DNA of 64,000 nt from Piliocolobus tephrosceles (GCF_002776525.5 NC_045446.1:67580627-67644626); one strand, 5' to 3'; numbered from the stretch's first letter, positions 22,995 through 34,478 are shown. Notes: a model not told the origin generated them from the letters alone. Program-made: numbers and translations.

Positions 22995-23165
22995 TTTTAC
23001 CTATTAATATGCTACATTATGAACTAGACACTTCCACATATTTGTTCATTTAATTGTCTTAACAACCCAGTGGTTATATTCCTTATTTTACAGAAGGGGA
23101 GTCTGAAACTCAATGAGGTAAAAAAGACCAGGATGAGAATCCAAACTCTGGCTCCAAGTTCAATA
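22995..23165 (-). mobile_element. MIR, inverted
   Basis: ACAACCCAGTGGTTATATTC, TTTTACAGAAGGGGAGTCTG and GAGAATCCAAACTCTGGCT. Confidence 0.65.
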
Positions 23166-23428
23166 TACTCTATCCGTATTATAACCTATCTCCTTCGTTG
23201 TACAGGTCCCTCAGACAGACATTATCCGGTTTTACATCTCACAACCACCACCACCTTGTGAGCTAGACATTCAAGATTCCTCATGAACTGGTCCCTATCC
23301 ATCTCTCCAGTTTTGAAATGGATGCTGTTGGCTGCCTACCCAGCATCCATTCCCTTCTTCTCCCTTCCTAACAGAGCCCAGACCTTTTTTCTATCAGGTG
23401 TGCATCCTTCATCAAACAGTTTCTAAGG

Positions 23429-23591
23429 CAGTTCTCAAATTTTAGCAAGAAACCAAAATCATCTGGAGGGCCTGTTTAAACACAGATTCCTGGGTTCCAC
23501 ACCCAGAGTTTTTGATTCGTAAGCCTGAGATGTGGCTCCCGAATTTGCATTTTTAGCAAGTTCCCAGAACACAACACTTTGAGAACCACTG
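23429..23591 (+). mobile_element. MER5A (hAT-Charlie non-autonomous transposon)
   Basis: GCAGTTCTCAAATTTTAGCA, AAATCATCTGGAGGGCCTGT, CACACCCAGAGTTTTTGATT, GAATTTGCATTTTTAGCAAG and terminal ACTTTGAGAACCACTG. The ends GGTTCTCAAA and TTTGAGAACC form the terminal inverted repeats. Confidence 0.88.
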
Positions 23592-23639
23592 TCCTCAGAG
23601 AAAGCTGACCCCATTCCTAGCTCCAAGAGTAGGTCCTGA

Positions 23640-24520
23640 TTGTACATCCAAACCAAACATGGTAATTCCATTCTCCTTGCCAGTGATTAGTTCTTGAATC
23701 AGATTTAGGTTTACTCAATCAGCACCTGGCATGTCCCTAGAAACTCTTGTAGTTCAGGGATGGGCAGGTGATCTATATTGATTCAATTTGACTGAGGAGA
23801 AAAAATTTTTGTCCATTTTGTGAAATAAAGTCAGTCAGTCTCTCTCCCTTTCTCTCTCATCCACTGGTGAATAAAAAAGCTTATCTCCCCAGCTGGTCTT
23901 GTCAGTCAATTTACTACCATGATGGAAGCCTGCTTGTGGATAAAGGTAACACAAGTATGATAAAAACTTCAACATGATTTCAGCCAAATTTGAGTCAGAA
24001 TTTCTGTTTACAGAATTCCAAATGATACACAATTTGGTACTAGAAGAGGGTACAGCCACCTGAATATTCTCTAGGGCGCAATGTATACACTGCTTTGCTC
24101 AACACGTATTCCAACTCCTTTCTAGCTTAGCAGGCACTACAGAGGTTGAAAAGAAAAAAACATTACTTCTCAGATTTCCTTCTAAATGTGATTTAGGTTC
24201 TGCCAATCAGATGCTCTCAGACTAGATACTGATTGGAACTAAATTGGATGATGGGAGAGACTGGCACAGAACATCCCTTTTGTTGGAACAAACTGCAGCA
24301 GCAGCAGCACAGCTCTCTATCTAGCAACTGTAGCAACAGGTTCCTGATTCTGGCAAAGAGCAGTATCCTTGAGGACTCAGTTATTTAATGTAGTTCAGCG
24401 AGTTTGTTCCTGGAAGCCCAGCCTGGGTCCATTTCTTCAATTCTCCCAAAGATTCCTAAAGCTCTCTGATATTCTTTAATAAATCTGTTTTGCTTAAACT
24501 TGCTAGAATGGACTCTCTGG
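23640..24520. other. Diverged repeat-like, non-coding stretch
   Basis: CTC-rich phrases near 23838-23860 and TTTAATAAATCTGTTTTGCT near 24476 suggest old LTR or L2 pieces, but I cannot assign a family. There is a CAG trinucleotide run (GCAGCAGCAGCAGCAC) at 24295. Confidence 0.35.
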
Positions 24521-25245
24521 TTTGCCCCTATTAATAAGAGCCATGACAAGTAAGGTAACATATAATATCTACTATCATATTCCCATAACACCTGGCCCTT
24601 TCCTACCATGTCTTTGCATCAGCTCTTCTATCTGTGGAATGTCCTCCCTCAAAATCACCCCATTTGCAAAAGTTATCTACTTCCTCCATGAAGAGATTTA
24701 CATAAAGAGGAAGAAAGACTTACATAAAGGAAGAAAGACTTGACAGGAGACTGAGCCCTGAAGAATGAGTGGTATGTCATCTGGTAGAAAGGGACAGGGA
24801 GGAAGGAGAGGGCTATTTCAAGTGCAAAGATCAACATTTACAATACTAATAAGGTGTCTCTTGCCACCAAAGACTGCACCTGCACCTACAAATTCACAAC
24901 TTCTTAAGAGTTGGAAATGACACCACTGCACACACTAGTTTTTGCTCAAAAAATTAATGTTGAATACAAGTGAATTTTACAGTCAGTTGTCAGTAATTAC
25001 TAAGCACTAATAACTGTATTAAAAAAAGAAATACCATACTAGAAGCTATAGGGAGATTCCCATAGGAGAGATCACAGTCTCCCACTCTTGGAGACTTACA
25101 ATGTAGAAGGAAACAAGGATACCTGAAAAGACACAACATAAAAACTGTTTTTTAAGTGCAAATTCATATAAACAACAGTAAAGAAAAAAAAAGATTCAAG
25201 TAGCTGAAGTATCTAAACCTAGATGTTATTCAGAGAAAATGTCCC
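24521..25245. other. Non-coding stretch with L2-like phrases
   Basis: CATATTCCCATAACACCTGG through AGTTATCTACTTCCTCCATG (about 24575-24690) has L2 3'-region character. A 10-base purine unit GGAAGAAAGA recurs at 24709 and 24730. Confidence 0.35.
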
Positions 25246-25254
25246 TAGAATTCA

Positions 25255-25400
25255 TTAATTCGCCAAATATTTATTAGGCATCTACTATGTGCTAAAAATT
25301 GGTCTAGGTGCTGAGGACAACAGAGAAGCAAGCAGAGAAGGTCTTTGTTTTCACAAGGCTTACATCCTAATTGAAGAATTAGGAACAAAGGTTTTGAGGG
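25255..25400 (-). mobile_element. L2 3' end, inverted
   Basis: AATATTTATTAGGCATCTAC, TATGTGCTAAAAATTGGTC and GCTGAGGACAACAGAGAAGC are the inverse of the L2 3' end. Confidence 0.6.
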
Positions 25401-25459
25401 CAGGGCTATAAATTAAAGCACAAGTCATTTAAAATCATTTTAGCTTCTCTACCCTGTAA

Positions 25460-25558
25460 TGATAATGATAGCTGACATTTGTTAAGGACTTCTTATGTGC
25501 CAAAATTTGCTAAGTGCTTTACAACTACTACCTCACGTAATCCTAATAACAAACATAT
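25460..25558 (-). mobile_element. MIR, inverted, first part
   Basis: GATAGCTGACATTTGTTAAG and TTATGTGCCAAAATTTGCTA. It is split by the Alu at 25578 and resumes at 25894. Confidence 0.65.
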
Positions 25559-25577
25559 GAAGCAAGTACTATTATTA

Positions 25578-25874
25578 TTATTTTTTATTTTTTTGAGACA
25601 GTCTCGCACTGTTGCCCAGACTGGGGTGCAGTGGCATAATCTCGGCTCACTGCAAGCTCCACCTCCCGGGTTCATGCCATTCTCCTGCCTCAGCCTCTCA
25701 AGTAGCTGGGAGTACAGGCGCCCGCCACCACGCCCAGCTACTTTTTTGTATTTTTAGTAGAGACGGGGGTTTCACCATGTTGGCCAGGCTGGTCTGGAAC
25801 TCCTGATCTCGTGATCCGCCCGCCTCGGCCTCCCAAAGTGCCGGGATTACAGGCGTGAGCCACCGCGCCCAGCT
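25578..25874 (-). mobile_element. AluS/Y-type, full length
   Basis: Target-site duplication GAAGCAAGTACTATTATTA (25559-25577) and GAAGCAGGTACTATTATTA (25875-25893), 19 bases with one mismatch. Confidence 0.95.
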
Positions 25875-25893
25875 GAAGCAGGTACTATTATTA

Positions 25894-26000
25894 GTACCAT
25901 TTTAAGTATAAGGAAACCAAAACTACAGAGGTTAACTAAAACTACTCCAGCCAGATCACAGTCAGAAAATGGCAGGGCCACGGGATTCAAAGTTAGGTCA
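25894..26000 (-). mobile_element. MIR, inverted, second part
   Basis: AAGTATAAGGAAACCAAAAC and AAAATGGCAGGGCCACGGGA continue the MIR interrupted by the Alu at 25578-25874. Confidence 0.6.
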
Positions 26001-27640
26001 GTAGCAGAGGTTTTTAACAGCTACACAATACACAGAGAAAAGAAAATTATATTTACATGTTACAGCCTTGTTGAAATGTGAGGTTTGGAATTATTAATTT
26101 GGTGTGAACTTCATCACCTCTGTCGTCATTTTTCCTTATTCTATAAAGTGAGCTGTTAGACTTCCAAAACTAAGGTCGTGTTCAACTTCTGTTTCCATGG
26201 TTTCAAAAACAATGTGAAAAGATATTCAGGTGCCTGGTCCAATTGTTAGTAAAAAGGTGCTTTGAAGGCTGCGGCTCTGCAGTTCTTATCCACTGGCTGT
26301 GACCATGTGCTTCCATGGCTTCATTAAGGAGCGCATTAGCATTACATTAATTGGTATAAACAGCTGTAGAACAAACCTCCAGCAGATAGGAGGCTAGAGG
26401 CACAGAGAACAAAGGGAGAGGCAGGTAAGCAATGATTGGCTGACCTGAAGCTGTCTAGGTCAGGCATGGCATTTGGTCCCTCTTCATTTCTAAGTTCTCA
26501 TGAATGTGGACGCCCAGTTAGCAGCCCAAAGCCTTTCTCATTTCCATCTCAATCTCCAGGAAGAATTACAATGAGAATAACAGCTATTGAGGCAGAGACA
26601 GATTCTGAATATTAAAATACACACTAGGCAGGAGCTGGCAAAAGGAAGAGTAAGAGAGGTTTTCCTTTTGGTCTTAACAAAGCATGACAGTCAAATGCTA
26701 CCATACACCTGCTGTATAAGCTCTGTACCAGACAGGACCTTTCAAGGACCTTTACCAAGTCCCTTCAATTATTATTCACTTCTTATCTCTATGCATTTAT
26801 GAGGCATCTCTGAGGTACCAGACTCTGATGTAGCCATCATAGGAATATAATTTAAAAAACACAATCCCAACCTCAGGGAACTAAATCTAATGGAGGAATG
26901 AGCATATACAGAGGGCATTCTTGTTACGTGATGGTACTACTATCCAAAAATACCACTTAAAGTTAACTGACAAGGGACCAAAATTTCTCAGTAAATTTTT
27001 TTAAAATGTTGATGGGGCCTTTAATTTATCAAGACAAACATTTTAAATTTTTTATAATTCCTAATAAAACTTGCTACATTGCCCACAAAGCTAATTCTTA
27101 GAACAAAGAACATCTGTCACTTCACATTTGGCTTTCAAAACATATTGATAAGAGGATCAATTTTATAAAAATATTCAAGAGCTTCATCAATTTTTCCCAA
27201 GGGTCTCTTTTAATCCTTTGTTACTCAAATCATTGTCCTCTGAATGTCCTGTTACCTCATTACCCACGTTAATTTTCCCTTCAATTTTAAATCGGTCTAA
27301 CTTTACCTAATCCTCCTTTGTCAGTGATTCTTGTGTGTGTGATTCAGGCCATTATCCAATATTGCCTTATTTCAACTTCCTAAAATTTTTCAATATTCAT
27401 TTTAGAATCCATTTGCATTATATTGCTCAATGTTAAGAATTCTACCATTAGAAAAGCACTTACTGACAAAGAGGGGTGACTGTACAGACCTTACTGGTGA
27501 GCAGGGAGGGATGTTTGAGTGGGGGCTAATTTTATAAGTCCCTATAGATAACAAATGAATTTCAATACTAATTATAGTACAAAGGATGGGGAGAGTGTAC
27601 TATGAAAATTCAAGAAAGTTTGATGAATATATGTCAAGGG
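26001..27640. other. Largely unique, repeat-poor non-coding stretch
   Basis: No Alu, L1 or L2 core is recognised. A segment at about 26250-26480 has less AT-rich composition, a CAGCTG E-box and TTAATTGG. The frame at 26587-26802 is not supported as a gene. Confidence 0.45.
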
Positions 27641-27654
27641 AGTGCAACAGTAAA

Positions 27655-28135
27655 CTATTGTATTCAGTCATTCAACAAATATTTATTAAGAGCCTACTAC
27701 ACGCCAGGCACTTATCAAGATACTGAAGATACAGCAAAGAAGAAAACAAAGTACTACCCTCCAGGAACTTAAAATCACGAATGGGAGGATGAAAACTGGG
27801 GAAGCCTACATGGAAGAACTGGCATCCAAGTTGCATCCTGAGGAATAAAGAGTTTTAAAAGCATAGAGGAAAACAGAATTCCAGGCTGAGGGAACAGGGT
27901 AACATGATATGAAATCGAATGAAACTGAAACCGTCTATTTAGAGAGAGTGAGTAGGGTCAGAAGAGATGCTGAAGAGGTAGGTGAGGTCAAATTGTTAAG
28001 TTCCCTGAATAACTAATTTACATATTATCCTATAAACAATGGAGACACACTGATGGCTTTTGGGCAGAACAGTGACAGGATCAGAAATATTTCTCCAGGC
28101 AGAATAATGAATAAATAAGAGGGCAGAAAGACTGG
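27655..28135 (-). mobile_element. L2, inverted
   Basis: TTCAACAAATATTTATTAAG, ACTACACGCCAGGCACTTAT, GAATTCCAGGCTGAGGGAAC and GGGCAGAACAGTGACAGGAT run in the inverse L2 order. Confidence 0.7.
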
Positions 28136-28289
28136 TTGCCAGGACACTAGTTAAGAGGTTACTAAAAGTCAAGGGAAGAGATGATTAAAGTCTAAATCAG
28201 AGCAGAAAGGATAGAGAAATAAAAATAAACTGGAAAAAAAACTTGAGAGATAAAACTAACAAGGCTTGATAATCCATTGGACTGATAGC

Positions 28290-28550
28290 ATGAGCTTATT
28301 CATTCTGCAAATATTTACAAGCCTCACTGTGTTCCAAGCACTGTACTAAGTGATGAGGTACAATGGTGACCAAAAGACATGACTTTTGACTCCATGGAGC
28401 TAAAAGTCTAGACATAACCAACAGTCAAATAAATATAGAATCACAAATCATTATAAATGCCATTACAGAAAATAAAGTGCTGTAAGAGGAAAACAGAGGA
28501 GCTCTTCTTTAGATTAGAAAGGTCCTGGTTTACAGTAGATAATGAATATT
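28290..28550 (-). mobile_element. L2 3' part, inverted
   Basis: CATTCTGCAAATATTTACAA, GTGTTCCAAGCACTGTACTA and CAACAGTCAAATAAATATAG. Confidence 0.6.
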
Positions 28551-28661
28551 TGTTTACTGAATGAGAACGAGAAGCCAGAATTGTGAACAGCAAACCAAGG
28601 GTAAAGAACAGGTGTGAAGGCCCTGAAGCAAGACAGACTTTCTCAAACTCTGTAGAATAGG

Positions 28662-28800
28662 CAAAAAAAAAAAAAAAAAAAAGATGAAAAGGAAAAAGGG
28701 AGAGAGAAAAAGGAAAAAGGGAGAGAGAAAAAGAAAGAAGGAAAGAAAAAAAAGAAAGAAAGGAGGAAGGGAGGGAAGGAGGGAAGAAGCGAGGGAGTCA
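28662..28800 (+). repeat. Polypurine tract with short tandem units
   Basis: An A run (28662-28681) is followed by purines with rare pyrimidines, including a unit GGAAAAAGGGAGAGAGAAAA repeated about twice (from 28690) and GGAGGGAA units. It ends in (CAGC)n at 28800-28815. It is not coding; the lysine/arginine-rich and serine/phenylalanine-rich frames here are low-complexity artefacts. Confidence 0.9.
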
Positions 28801-28839
28801 GCCAGCCAGCCAGCCATTGAGGTACAGGATTATTGGGTA

Positions 28840-29570
28840 CATCTGTGGCTAAGAGGTTTTTTGTTTGTTTGTTTGCTTAAAAAAAAAAAAAAAAGTAAGT
28901 TTGGCACCATGAGCATCATTAATGGCCTTAGCAAGAGCAGTTATGATGGGGTTGTGGAGACAGGAGGGGAGTAGGCTGCAGAATAAATAGGAGGTAAGGT
29001 AAATAGTTGTAAATAGCTATTTAAAGAAGACTAGCTTTGAAGGAAAGCAGAGATAGGGTTTATCTAGAAGCTGACATGGGATCTCATGAGCACTGTTTTT
29101 TTTTTTTTTTGGTCAAGAAAAGGAAAATTATTTTACTTTAAGTAGAATGTTTCAATGCTGCTTAGGATAACTCAGTAGAAGGCAAAATTTAAAGATGCCA
29201 TAAAGTGAGGAGTCTAAGATGGGACCATGGGAAACAATCTAAAAACATGTGGAGGAGCAAGCGAAGAAGAGATGAGAAAAGAGAATATAATCACTCCTTT
29301 CATTGTAAAAGAAGGGGCAAAGGAAGGAATGGGTACAAATCCAAGTAAATCCTAAGTAGGAATATGAAGCTTCTATTTTATCTGTGATATATGAGGCAAA
29401 GTCTGGAGGGTGGGGGCAGAGAGAGGTAAACGGCAGGAAAAAAGTGGCAGAAGAAGAATAAAACTGAAGACAATCCCGAAGAAAAGCATGCAATTATTTC
29501 CAGAGATAGAAAACACAGGCAGAAAACTAGGCTTGTGGAAAAAGTAAATGAATCAGTTGAATGGGCCAAT
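28840..29570. other. Non-coding stretch
   Basis: Holds short TTTG and A runs (28860-28895) and a T run (29095-29111). The 28980-29560 part has weak inverse-L2 character. No exon is evident. Confidence 0.35.
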
Positions 29571-29579
29571 TCCTGAAGA

Positions 29580-30290
29580 AATCATCAAAAGAAAGGCTGT
29601 AGTGGTATTTTCAGTTTGCAAATGTCAAATCCTGTCAAGAGCCCATTAGGTCTTCTACCCCTTGATCCAGTAATCCCACCTACAGAAATTTATTCTAAAG
29701 AAATAATATTTGAAAGAAGAAAGCTATATGCAGTGTTATGGGTAAAATTACAGTATAATTTACAGTAGGAAAAGAAAAACCTAAAAACCTACACCTGATA
29801 GTTTTATGCGTCAACTTGGCTAGGCCATAGTCCCCAGTTATTCAATTAAACATTAATGTAGGTGTTGCCAGGAAGGTATTTTGTAGACGTGGTTAACATC
29901 TACAAGCAGTTGACGTTAAGTAAAGAATATTATCCTCCATAATCTCGGTGGCCTTCATCTAATCAGTTGAAAGGCTTTAAGAGCAAAACTAAAGTTTCCC
30001 AAAGAAAGAATTATTCTACTGGTTCTGTTTCTCCAGTAGAACATTGACTAATACAATAGTTTTAGGTAAATTATGGAATATCATCTTAAATTTTACAATG
30101 AAGACTAAAGAGTAACATGGAGAAATGTGTATAAGTCAAGAAAAAAGGGCAAACAACAAACTTAGGTCTACATTATGATTACAACTACATGTATGTTTAT
30201 GTATGTCTACATATACCAAAAAAGGAAACAAAAAAGGGTTGTCAGGATGGCATCATAACTAAATTTTAAATTGATTAATAGTATTACAAA
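29580..30290 (+). mobile_element. L1M 3' region, split by another repeat
   Basis: CCTTGATCCAGTAATCCCAC with TTATTCTAAAGAAATAATAT (29658-29712) is the conserved L1 3' ORF2/3'UTR phrase. After an insertion at about 29795-30055 the L1M continues with AATTATGGAATATCATCTTA and later 3'UTR-like sequence. Confidence 0.6.
29795..30055 (+). mobile_element. Old LTR-like element inserted in L1M
   Basis: GCGTCAACTTGGCTAGGCCA near the start, CTTCATCTAATCAGTTGAAA in the middle and TACTGGTTCTGTTTCTCCAG...TTGACTAATACA at the end. This is a familiar LTR-like series, possibly MLT2 or another ERVL type. The family name is uncertain. Confidence 0.45.
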
Positions 30291-30305
30291 AGTTTGTGAA
30301 ACAAA

Positions 30306-30308
<3 letters not shown>

Positions 30309-30336
<28 letters not shown>

Positions 30337-30606
30337 GAGACGTAGTCTCGCTCTGTCGCCCAGGTTGGAGTGCAGCGGCGTGATCTCCGCTCCGCCTCCC
30401 AGGTTCACCCCATTCTCCCGCCTCAGCCTCCCGAGTAGCTGGGACTACAGGCGCCCGCCACCGCGCCCGATTAATTTTTTGTATTTTTAGTAGAGATAGG
30501 GTTTCACTGTGTTAGCCAGGGTGGTCTGGATCTCCTGACCTTGTGATCCGAACGCCTCGGCCTCCCAAAGTGCTGGGATTACAGGAGTGAGCCACCGCGA
30601 CCGGCC
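30309..30606 (-). mobile_element. AluY-type with 15-base left-arm deletion
   Basis: A long T run opens it and CACCGCGACCGGCC closes it. The CACTGCAAGC block of the consensus is missing (GATCTCCGCTCCGCCTCCC). Confidence 0.9.
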
Positions 30607-30889
30607 AGCCCTGTTATTTTTAATGGAACAAAGTTAGTAACATTATTCATGTTAAGTTTGTGTGGCACTTTAAAGAAACCCATACTAATCTAAAAGAAAA
30701 CAGCCAATTTTGAAACACTGCCTTGGATAATACTAAAAAGAGTTTACCCACTAGAAGGCAAATAGGCCTTCAAGGGTCTCACTCAGTTCAATGCCATTTT
30801 TCAGTAACATGTAATTCCTCAGCTTAAAGGAAATGAAGAAAGATCCAGAGTAGCAAAGTAGCTGCTGATCGGCTTTAAGAATTTTCCAC

Positions 30890-31045
30890 CTCCTGCCAGG
30901 CCTGGCAGCGGGCGCCTGTAGACGCAGTTACTCAGGAGGCTGAAGCAGGCCAATGGCGTGAACCCGGGAGGCGGAGCTTGCAGTGAGCCCAGATCGCACC
31001 ACTGCACTCCACTGCACAGAACGAGACTCCGTCTCAAATGAGAAA
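30890..31045 (+). mobile_element. 5'-truncated Alu (right half)
   Basis: Target-site duplication AAGAATTTTCCAC at 30877-30889 and 31046-31058 brackets a right-arm-only Alu. The truncation therefore occurred at insertion. Confidence 0.9.
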
Positions 31046-31066
31046 AAGAATTTTCCACGTCCTATC

Positions 31067-31386
31067 GCTAGGCACGGTGGCTCACGCATGTAATCAATCC
31101 CAGCACTTTAGGAGGCCTAGGCAGGTGGATCACAAGGTCAGGAGATTCAGGAGATCCAGACCATCCTGGCTAACACAGTGAAACCCCGTCTCTACTAAAA
31201 ACACACACACACAAAATTAGCCGAGAGCGGTGGCGGACGGCTGTAGTCCCAGCTACTCGGGAGGCTGAGGCAGGAGAACTCCGTGAACCCGGGAGGCGGA
31301 GCTTGCAGTGGGCCGAGATTGCGCCACTGCACTCCAGCCTGGGAAACAGGACACTCCGTCTCAAAAAAAAAAAAAAAAAAAAAAAA
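31067..31386 (+). mobile_element. AluY/S-type
   Basis: GCTAGGCACGGTGGCTCACG through GACACTCCGTCTC and a long A run. It has a small duplication (AATCAATCCC) and (CA)n expansion in the linker at about 31200-31215. It abuts the preceding truncated Alu. Confidence 0.9.
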
Positions 31387-31454
31387 TGTCATGTGCCTCA
31401 AAAAAAAAAAAGAAGTCATGTGGACCACAGTTGGAATTCTGGCTCCACTTTCAC

Positions 31455-31690
31455 TCACCCAATCAAAAAATATTTGTTGAGTGCCTATTATAGGTTAGGC
31501 ACTAGGGATACAACAGTGAGAAAAAAAAAAAAAGATGCGGGGGGTGGGGCTTTTAAGAAAATGGGTAGTATGTTAAAACTCAGTCTCTTGAAGGTGCCAA
31601 GCCTTAAAGAGAAATGATTCTCTGGAGCGTAGGGTCTAGTAGGGTAGACAGATATTCATCAAATAACTCCACAGAGTATCAAGTAAGAGT
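31455..31690 (-). mobile_element. L2 3' part, inverted
   Basis: AATATTTGTTGAGTGCCTAT, GGTTAGGCACTAGGGATACA and GGTAGACAGATATTCATCAA. It carries an A run at 31523. Confidence 0.6.
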
Positions 31691-31699
31691 ATAGTTCCA

Positions 31700-32400
31700 T
31701 GTAAGCAAATAATGATATGGATGCTAAAGTGTTTAAGGGTGTACTGATACCTGCAACTTATTTTGAAACGCTTCAAAATAAGATAGGTTAATGAATGGAT
31801 CAAGGGATATATAGGCATGCAATAAAGCAAACTGCAAAATACCACACAGTCTAAATAATAGATATATAGGTGTTCACTGCACATACTCCCCTGCCAATGT
31901 TTTATTTAAATTTTTTAACATACATAAAATTAAAGAAATACAGTATAAAATGAAACAGTTTCAAGAAGAGTCAGCCTACAGGAAAATTTTTATCAAAAAT
32001 TCAGTCTTTGAGAGGGTCCACTTACCACAGATACCCAGAGGCAGTCTCAAGACCACTTGGAAACTTGTATTAATCAATTTATTCTTCATCAATATTCATT
32101 TACTTGTTTGTTTTAGCTGACAATGAAATACAGCATTCTAATCCCAAGAAACTATGCTAAAAGTGCTTGCTCATGTCCTCATTCTAGCACTCTAGAGAGA
32201 AGAGAGACTTTGGCAATTACTAACTGTCTCAATATATAAAATCAGACTTGATAATCCCCTCAGTCCCTTCGGATTAACTAGGATATTACACAGGGTAGCA
32301 TTCTGAAAGGTCTCTTCATACCACTCCAACTTCATCTCAGACCATTTACTCTTGCTTCCTATACAACAGCCATAATGGCCCTTTTTTTAGTTCCTCTATG
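31700..32400. other. Non-coding stretch, nothing firm recognised
   Basis: AT-rich without an identified repeat. The minus-strand frame at 31636-31884 shows no recognisable domain. Confidence 0.4.
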
Positions 32401-32411
32401 TTGAGCTAAAC

Positions 32412-32723
32412 CAGCATTATCCAATTGAAAGATAATCTTAGCCTTAAAAACAAACCACATATGTAATCTTAAATTTTCTAGTAGCCATATTTTAAAGTTT
32501 GTAAAAAAGTGAAATTAATTTTTAAATACATTTTAACCCAATATATTCAAAATATTAACAATTCAACATATAACCAATATAAAAAGTTAATGAGTTATTT
32601 TACATTATTTTTTCAGTATTGTCTTCAAACTCTGGTATTTTATACTTACAGTGCATCTCTAAGTGAATCAGCCAGTGTGCTCAACAGCCACACTGGCTAA
32701 CTAGCCACCATACTGAGCAGCAC
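32412..32723 (+). mobile_element. hAT-Charlie MITE (MER3-like)
   Basis: Begins CAGCATTATCCAAT, contains TTCTAGTAGCCATATTTTAA, CAATATATTCAAAATATTAA and GCTCAACAGCCACACTGGCT, and ends ACTGAGCAGCAC, which mirrors the start as a degenerate terminal inverted repeat. The superfamily is fairly sure and the family name less so. Confidence 0.65.
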
Positions 32724-32729
32724 ATCTCT

Positions 32730-33105
32730 ACACTTGTTACCTACTCTCAGGGTCTTTGTGCATTTAAAATGTTCCCTCTACCTGACATGCTTTTTCCCCT
32801 CAATGTTTTCTGCATGACTAAAATCTATTTATCATGCACATCTCAGTTGAAAAGCATCTTTTCCTCAATGAGGTCTTTCCCTTATCACTCCAAAACTCTC
32901 TACATTAGTCCTTTATCTCTTTTGTAGGACTTAGCAAAACCTGCAACTGTGCACTTGTATATCTACTTACTTTTCTCTGTATTACCCTCTGGAATGTAAT
33001 CTTTGTAAGAGCAAGGACAAGGACCATGCCTGTATTATTTATGATTGTATCCTTAGTACTAAGTGCAATGCTTGGCACACAGGAAGAAATCAATAAATAT
33101 GTGTA
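32730..33105 (+). mobile_element. L2 3' end
   Basis: GGTCTTTGTGCATTTAAAAT, ATGCTTTTTCCCCTC, AATGAGGTCTTTCCCTTATC, GAATGTAATCTTTGTAAGAG and AATGCTTGGCACACAGG with a final AATCAATAAATAT. This is a clear L2 order. Confidence 0.8.
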
Positions 33106-33144
33106 GTCTAATTAAGGAATAAATAGAAGCACTATAGAGTTTTA

Positions 33145-33498
33145 CAGATGCTCCTTGACTTACAATTAGGTTACAACCTGATAAACCCAACTTACACTGA
33201 AATAGTTTAAGTCAAAAACGCATTTAATATACCTAACATACCAAACATCATAGCTTAGCCTACCCAACCTTAAACAAACTCAGAACACTTACATTAGCCT
33301 ACAGTTATGCAAAATCATCTAACACAGAGCCTATTTTATAATAAAGTGCTGAATATCTCCTGTAATTTATTAAATACTGCACTGAAAGTGATTGGATGGG
33401 TATTCCAAGTATGGTTTCTACTGAATGCATACTGCTTTGACACCATCATAAAGTCGAAAAATCGTTAAGTTGAACCACTGTAAGTCAGGGACCAGCTG
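33145..33498 (+). mobile_element. Tc1/mariner (Tigger-type) MITE with TA duplication
   Basis: The ends CAGATGCTCCTTGACTTACA and (inverted) CAGCTGGTCCCTGACTTACA are terminal inverted repeats. TA occurs at 33143-33144 and 33499-33500, the target duplication of this superfamily. At 354 bp it has no transposase. The inner sequence matches what I remember as MER2 or a close Tigger relative. Confidence 0.8.
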
Positions 33499-33509
33499 TA
33501 TTGGATTGG

Positions 33510-34165
33510 CACATATGTGAAAGTGTGTGTGTGAGTGAAGAACAATATACTCAGCAGCCATTCCTAACTGTCCTGGAACCTTTATCACATAGTCAACTAA
33601 GTCAATTATCCAGCAAGTAGCAATGGATAGGAAAAAAATGATTTTTTGAAAGAGTTAGAGGGAACTATAAATATATTTTATCATTCTCCTAGGAACCTAG
33701 AATTTTTTTTAAAGTGGCACTGGTCAGGGCAGCATCCGAATGATCAGGAGCAGGTGACCAGATGTGGAGACAGAAAATATGAATTAAAGATTCCAGTTTG
33801 TAACTTCCCAGCTATATAATCATGCCACTTAACTTCGGTTCATTTATAAAAAATATGCCTTAAGAACAGAATTAAGTTAAATGAGACTCTATATAAAGGG
33901 TTTTGAAAACAGTAAGGCACAAAAATTGTATATATAATCTTATATATAATCTCTAGAAAGTCCAGGAAACTTGGACTTTTCAAAAGTGTACCACGATGGG
34001 TTTTCTAATTTTGCTCACCTGGTTTTTATTTTTTTAAATTACTTTACAAATTACATACATAATTTATTAAATTAAGCAAAATGTATCCTGGATACCAAAA
34101 AAATCTCAGACTCTGGACTGGTCAGATAATTCCATATGAGAAAGTAAGTGGGAGGGAATGTTATA
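33510..34165. other. Non-coding stretch
   Basis: A short GT run (33522-33535) and AT-rich sequence. MIR-like phrases at about 33780-33910. No exon. Confidence 0.4.
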
Positions 34166-34180
34166 AAATAGTAATTCTTG

Positions 34181-34478
34181 GGCCGGGCAAAGTAGATCAT
34201 GCCTGTAATCCCAGCACCTTGAGAGGCTGAGGGCTGAGGTGGGCAGTTCACTTGAGCCCAGCCTGGGCAACATGGCAAAACCCTGTCTCTACAAAAAATA
34301 CAAAAATTAGCGGGGCTTGGTAGCATGCCCCTGTGATCCCAGCTACTAGGAGACTAAAGTGAGAGGATTGCTTGCTCCTGGTAGGGCAGGGCTGCAGTGA
34401 GCTGTCATGGAGCTACTGTACTCCAACCTGGACGATAGAGCAAGACCCTGTCTCAAAAAAATAAATAAATAAAATATT
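34181..34478 (+). mobile_element. AluJ-type, old
   Basis: Target-site duplication AATAGTAATTCT at 34167-34178 and 34479-34490. The body is diverged with an (AAAT)n tail. Confidence 0.88.

Noticed and set aside
28554..28974. Lys/Arg-rich and Phe/Ser-rich frames on opposite strands
   Set aside because: Direct translation of a polypurine/polypyrimidine tract.
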